DNA from: Ruminococcus flavefaciens
Lineage (GTDB): Bacteria; Bacillota; Clostridia; Oscillospirales; Ruminococcaceae
Assembly: GCF_900143025.1 (NCBI RefSeq)
Contig: NZ_FRCT01000006.1
Span: 127,083 to 191,082 of the forward strand
Reading direction: 5' to 3'
Length of the DNA stretch: 64,000 nt
Part shown: piece after piece, positions 62,672 to 64,000 of the stretch
Numbering within the stretch: position 1 is the stretch's first letter
Layout of the letters: every line of letters starts with the position of its first letter
The notes under the pieces: model-generated
The model's input: the letters and a program-made list of their open reading frames with translations, nothing else
Databases searched by the model: none
Told to the model about the DNA's origin: nothing
Translations under genes and position numbers: made by a program

Positions 62672-63952
62672 TTATATGTTTATAAGTCCCTCAGAGAGCA
62701 TTTCCTGTGCGGCAAGCATTACGCCCAGTCTGCCGCTGGTAAAGGTTATACCGCCCTGCATCCAGACTGCATATGGTTCACGGAGTGGTGCATCGGCTGA
62801 AAGCTCGATAGAAGCACCGTTTGTAAATGCGCCTGCTGCCATGATGACCTGACTTGAATATCCGGGCATATCCCACGGCTCGGGAGTAACGAAGGAGTCT
62901 ATGGGAGCTCCCTTCTGTATTCCGCGGCAGAATGAGCAGAGATGCTTCTCGTCGCCAAGCTTTACAGCAGTGATTATATCTCCGCGGGGCTCGTCCTTGC
63001 TTGGTGAGCACTCAAAGCCGAGAAGTGTGAAAAGCTCGCTTGCAAAGGTGCAGGTCTTTATGGCGTTGGCAACTACATCGGGAGCGAAGAAAAGTCCCAG
63101 AAGCATTTCGCGGTTCATGCCGAGAGTACAGCCTACCTCCTTGCCCATGCCCACACAGGTAAGACGATAGGAACAGAGCTCCACAAGGTCTGCACGTCCT
63201 GCGATATATCCGCCTGTACGGGCAATGCCGCCGCCTGCGTTCTTGATAAGTGAGCCGATGATAACGTCAGCTCCTACAGAAACAGGTTCACGCTCCTCAA
63301 CGAATTCGCCGTAGCAGTTATCCACCATTACGATAATATCGGGATTGCCCTTCTTAGCGGCATTTGCCATTTTTTCGATATCGGCAATGGTGAAGGCTCC
63401 GCGGAGAGAATAGCCGCGTGAACGCTGTATGTAAGCTACTTTAGCGCCCTTTACGGCTTCGGTTATCTCGTCGAGCTTGGGAGTACCGTCGTCGTTGAGG
63501 TCTACCTGACCGTATTCAACGCCGTAGTCCATGAGAGAGCCCTTTCCCTTTCTGCCGCAGATGCCGATGACCTCTTCAAGAGTGTCATATGGCTTGCCTG
63601 TAATGGAGACTATCTTGTCACCTGTTCTGAGTACGCCGAAAAGAGCTACAGACAGAGCGTGTGTGCCCGAAACAAAGTTGAAGCGCACAAGAGCGTCCTC
63701 TGCTCCGAGAGCCTGCGCGAATACCTTGTCTATGACCTCGCGTCCCATATCTCCGTAGCCGTAGCCTGTAGAGCCATAGAAGCAGGGCTCGCTGACCTTG
63801 TTGTCGGAGAAGGCTTTAAGTACCTTTGCTCCGCAGTATTCAGCGTTAGCGTCTATTCTTTTGAAAGCTTCGGCACAGTTCTTTTCAGCCTGTGCGGCAA
63901 GCTCGGTGAGCTTGCTGTCGAAGCCGTATATCTCGTTTATCTTATTGTTCAT
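62672..63952 (-). CDS. PLP-dependent methionine gamma-lyase/Alum_res-family enzyme
   Basis: The 426-residue protein is a fold-type I PLP enzyme of the family called aluminium resistance or methionine gamma-lyase family (B. subtilis YnbB type). Features: YGSTGYGYGDMGRE, FVSGTHALSVALFGVLRTGD, a MVDNCYGEFVE segment (PLP Asp) and GSLIKNAGGGIARTGGYIAG, whose Lys forms the Schiff base. The true substrate of the family is uncertain despite the name. Start behind AAAGGATAAAAC. A short reading frame ends 3 bp upstream (63956), suggesting a co-transcribed gene running off the window. Confidence 0.9.
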   Translation of the reverse strand: MNNKINEIYGFDSKLTELAAQAEKNCAEAFKRIDANAEYCGAKVLKAFSDNKVSEPCFYGSTGYGYGDMGREVIDKVFAQALGAEDALVRFNFVSGTHALSVALFGVLRTGDKIVSITGKPYDTLEEVIGICGRKGKGSLMDYGVEYGQVDLNDDGTPKLDEITEAVKGAKVAYIQRSRGYSLRGAFTIADIEKMANAAKKGNPDIIVMVDNCYGEFVEEREPVSVGADVIIGSLIKNAGGGIARTGGYIAGRADLVELCSYRLTCVGMGKEVGCTLGMNREMLLGLFFAPDVVANAIKTCTFASELFTLLGFECSPSKDEPRGDIITAVKLGDEKHLCSFCRGIQKGAPIDSFVTPEPWDMPGYSSQVIMAAGAFTNGASIELSADAPLREPYAVWMQGGITFTSGRLGVMLAAQEMLSEGLINI

Positions 63953-63955
63953 GTT

Positions 63956-64000
63956 TTATCCTTTCCTTTGTAGGGTGAGTTCACGGACATCAGCCTGCCT
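63956..64000 (-). CDS. Possible 3' end of an upstream gene (partial)
   Basis: Fourteen open codons end in TAA at 63956-63958, reading RQADVRELTLQRKG. The stop sits 3 bp before the next start, and the ribosome binding site of that gene lies inside the frame, as in coupled genes. Related bacteria often have miaA here, but these residues do not prove it. Confidence 0.3.
   Translation of the reverse strand, partial: RQADVRELTLQRKG

Overview
The window looks like a chromosomal segment of a cellulosome-forming Ruminococcus (Oscillospiraceae, Firmicutes), close in style to R. flavefaciens or R. champanellensis. The reasons are seven dockerin-bearing secreted proteins, six of them with the Ruminococcus dockerin pattern GDANCDG..DMSDVV..MQ.LANPNKYG, Thr-rich linkers, Firmicutes-type promoters and ribosome binding sites, an rpsF-ssb-rpsR operon, IreB, Hsp33 and a sortase system. 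The species is an inference. No rRNA, tRNA, CRISPR array, prophage or intact insertion sequence was seen.

Layout. 1-720: repeat-rich intergenic DNA. 725-3586: an operon with a deviant carbon-monoxide-dehydrogenase-like protein (CooS) that has a His-rich N-terminus and lacks one active-site cysteine, plus two small membrane proteins. 3835-6846: a CBM4/GH9/dockerin protein whose GH9 catalytic residues are replaced. 7043-12716: an Rrf2 regulator, an OpgB/LtaS-like phosphoglycerol transferase, a membrane flavoprotein (ferric-reductase-like plus FMN-binding domain) and a surface Tp47-like protein. 13386-22221: a bifunctional esterase with an internal dockerin, a PAP2 phosphatase, a Cna-B-like dockerin protein, lipoprotein and secreted proteins, and a 33-residue peptide gene outside ordinary ORF lists. 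23376-27572: a divergent unit of a Nudix-wHTH regulator and a J-domain/pseudokinase, VWA and adenylosuccinate-synthetase-like operon, with near-perfect operator palindromes between them. 27744-35719: a beta-helix carbohydrate-binding dockerin protein and a giant leucine-rich-repeat dockerin protein.

35941-42078: a histidine kinase and response regulator beside two lipoproteins, an LPQTG surface protein and its sortase. All three promoters carry the same palindrome ATTACA-N4-TGTAAT at an identical distance from the -10 box, which defines a small cell-envelope regulon. 42234-47315: cell-wall amidase, Ig-like secreted protein, a TSCPD pseudogene with two stop codons, GH25 lysozyme, IreB, a phosphopantetheinyl transferase and a small membrane protein. 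Two of these genes share a second tandem operator (AGTGACA-WW-TGTCACT). 47546-53918: SecA, lipoprotein, methyltransferase, Hsp33 and a HAD phosphatase. 54245-64000: GH53 galactanase with a different dockerin type, NERD protein, rpsF-ssb-rpsR, a cation antiporter, IspF, a probable GH124 dockerin cellulase, a tautomerase and a PLP enzyme of the methionine gamma-lyase/Alum_res family.

The dockerin proteins would assemble on a scaffoldin encoded elsewhere and act on cellulose, acetylated or feruloylated xylan and galactan. The best candidates for undescribed biology are the deviant CooS operon, the Nudix/J-pseudokinase/VWA/PurA-like unit, the catalytically stripped GH9 protein and the two operator-defined regulons. 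A MITE-like repeat family with terminal inverted repeats is scattered through at least six intergenic gaps.
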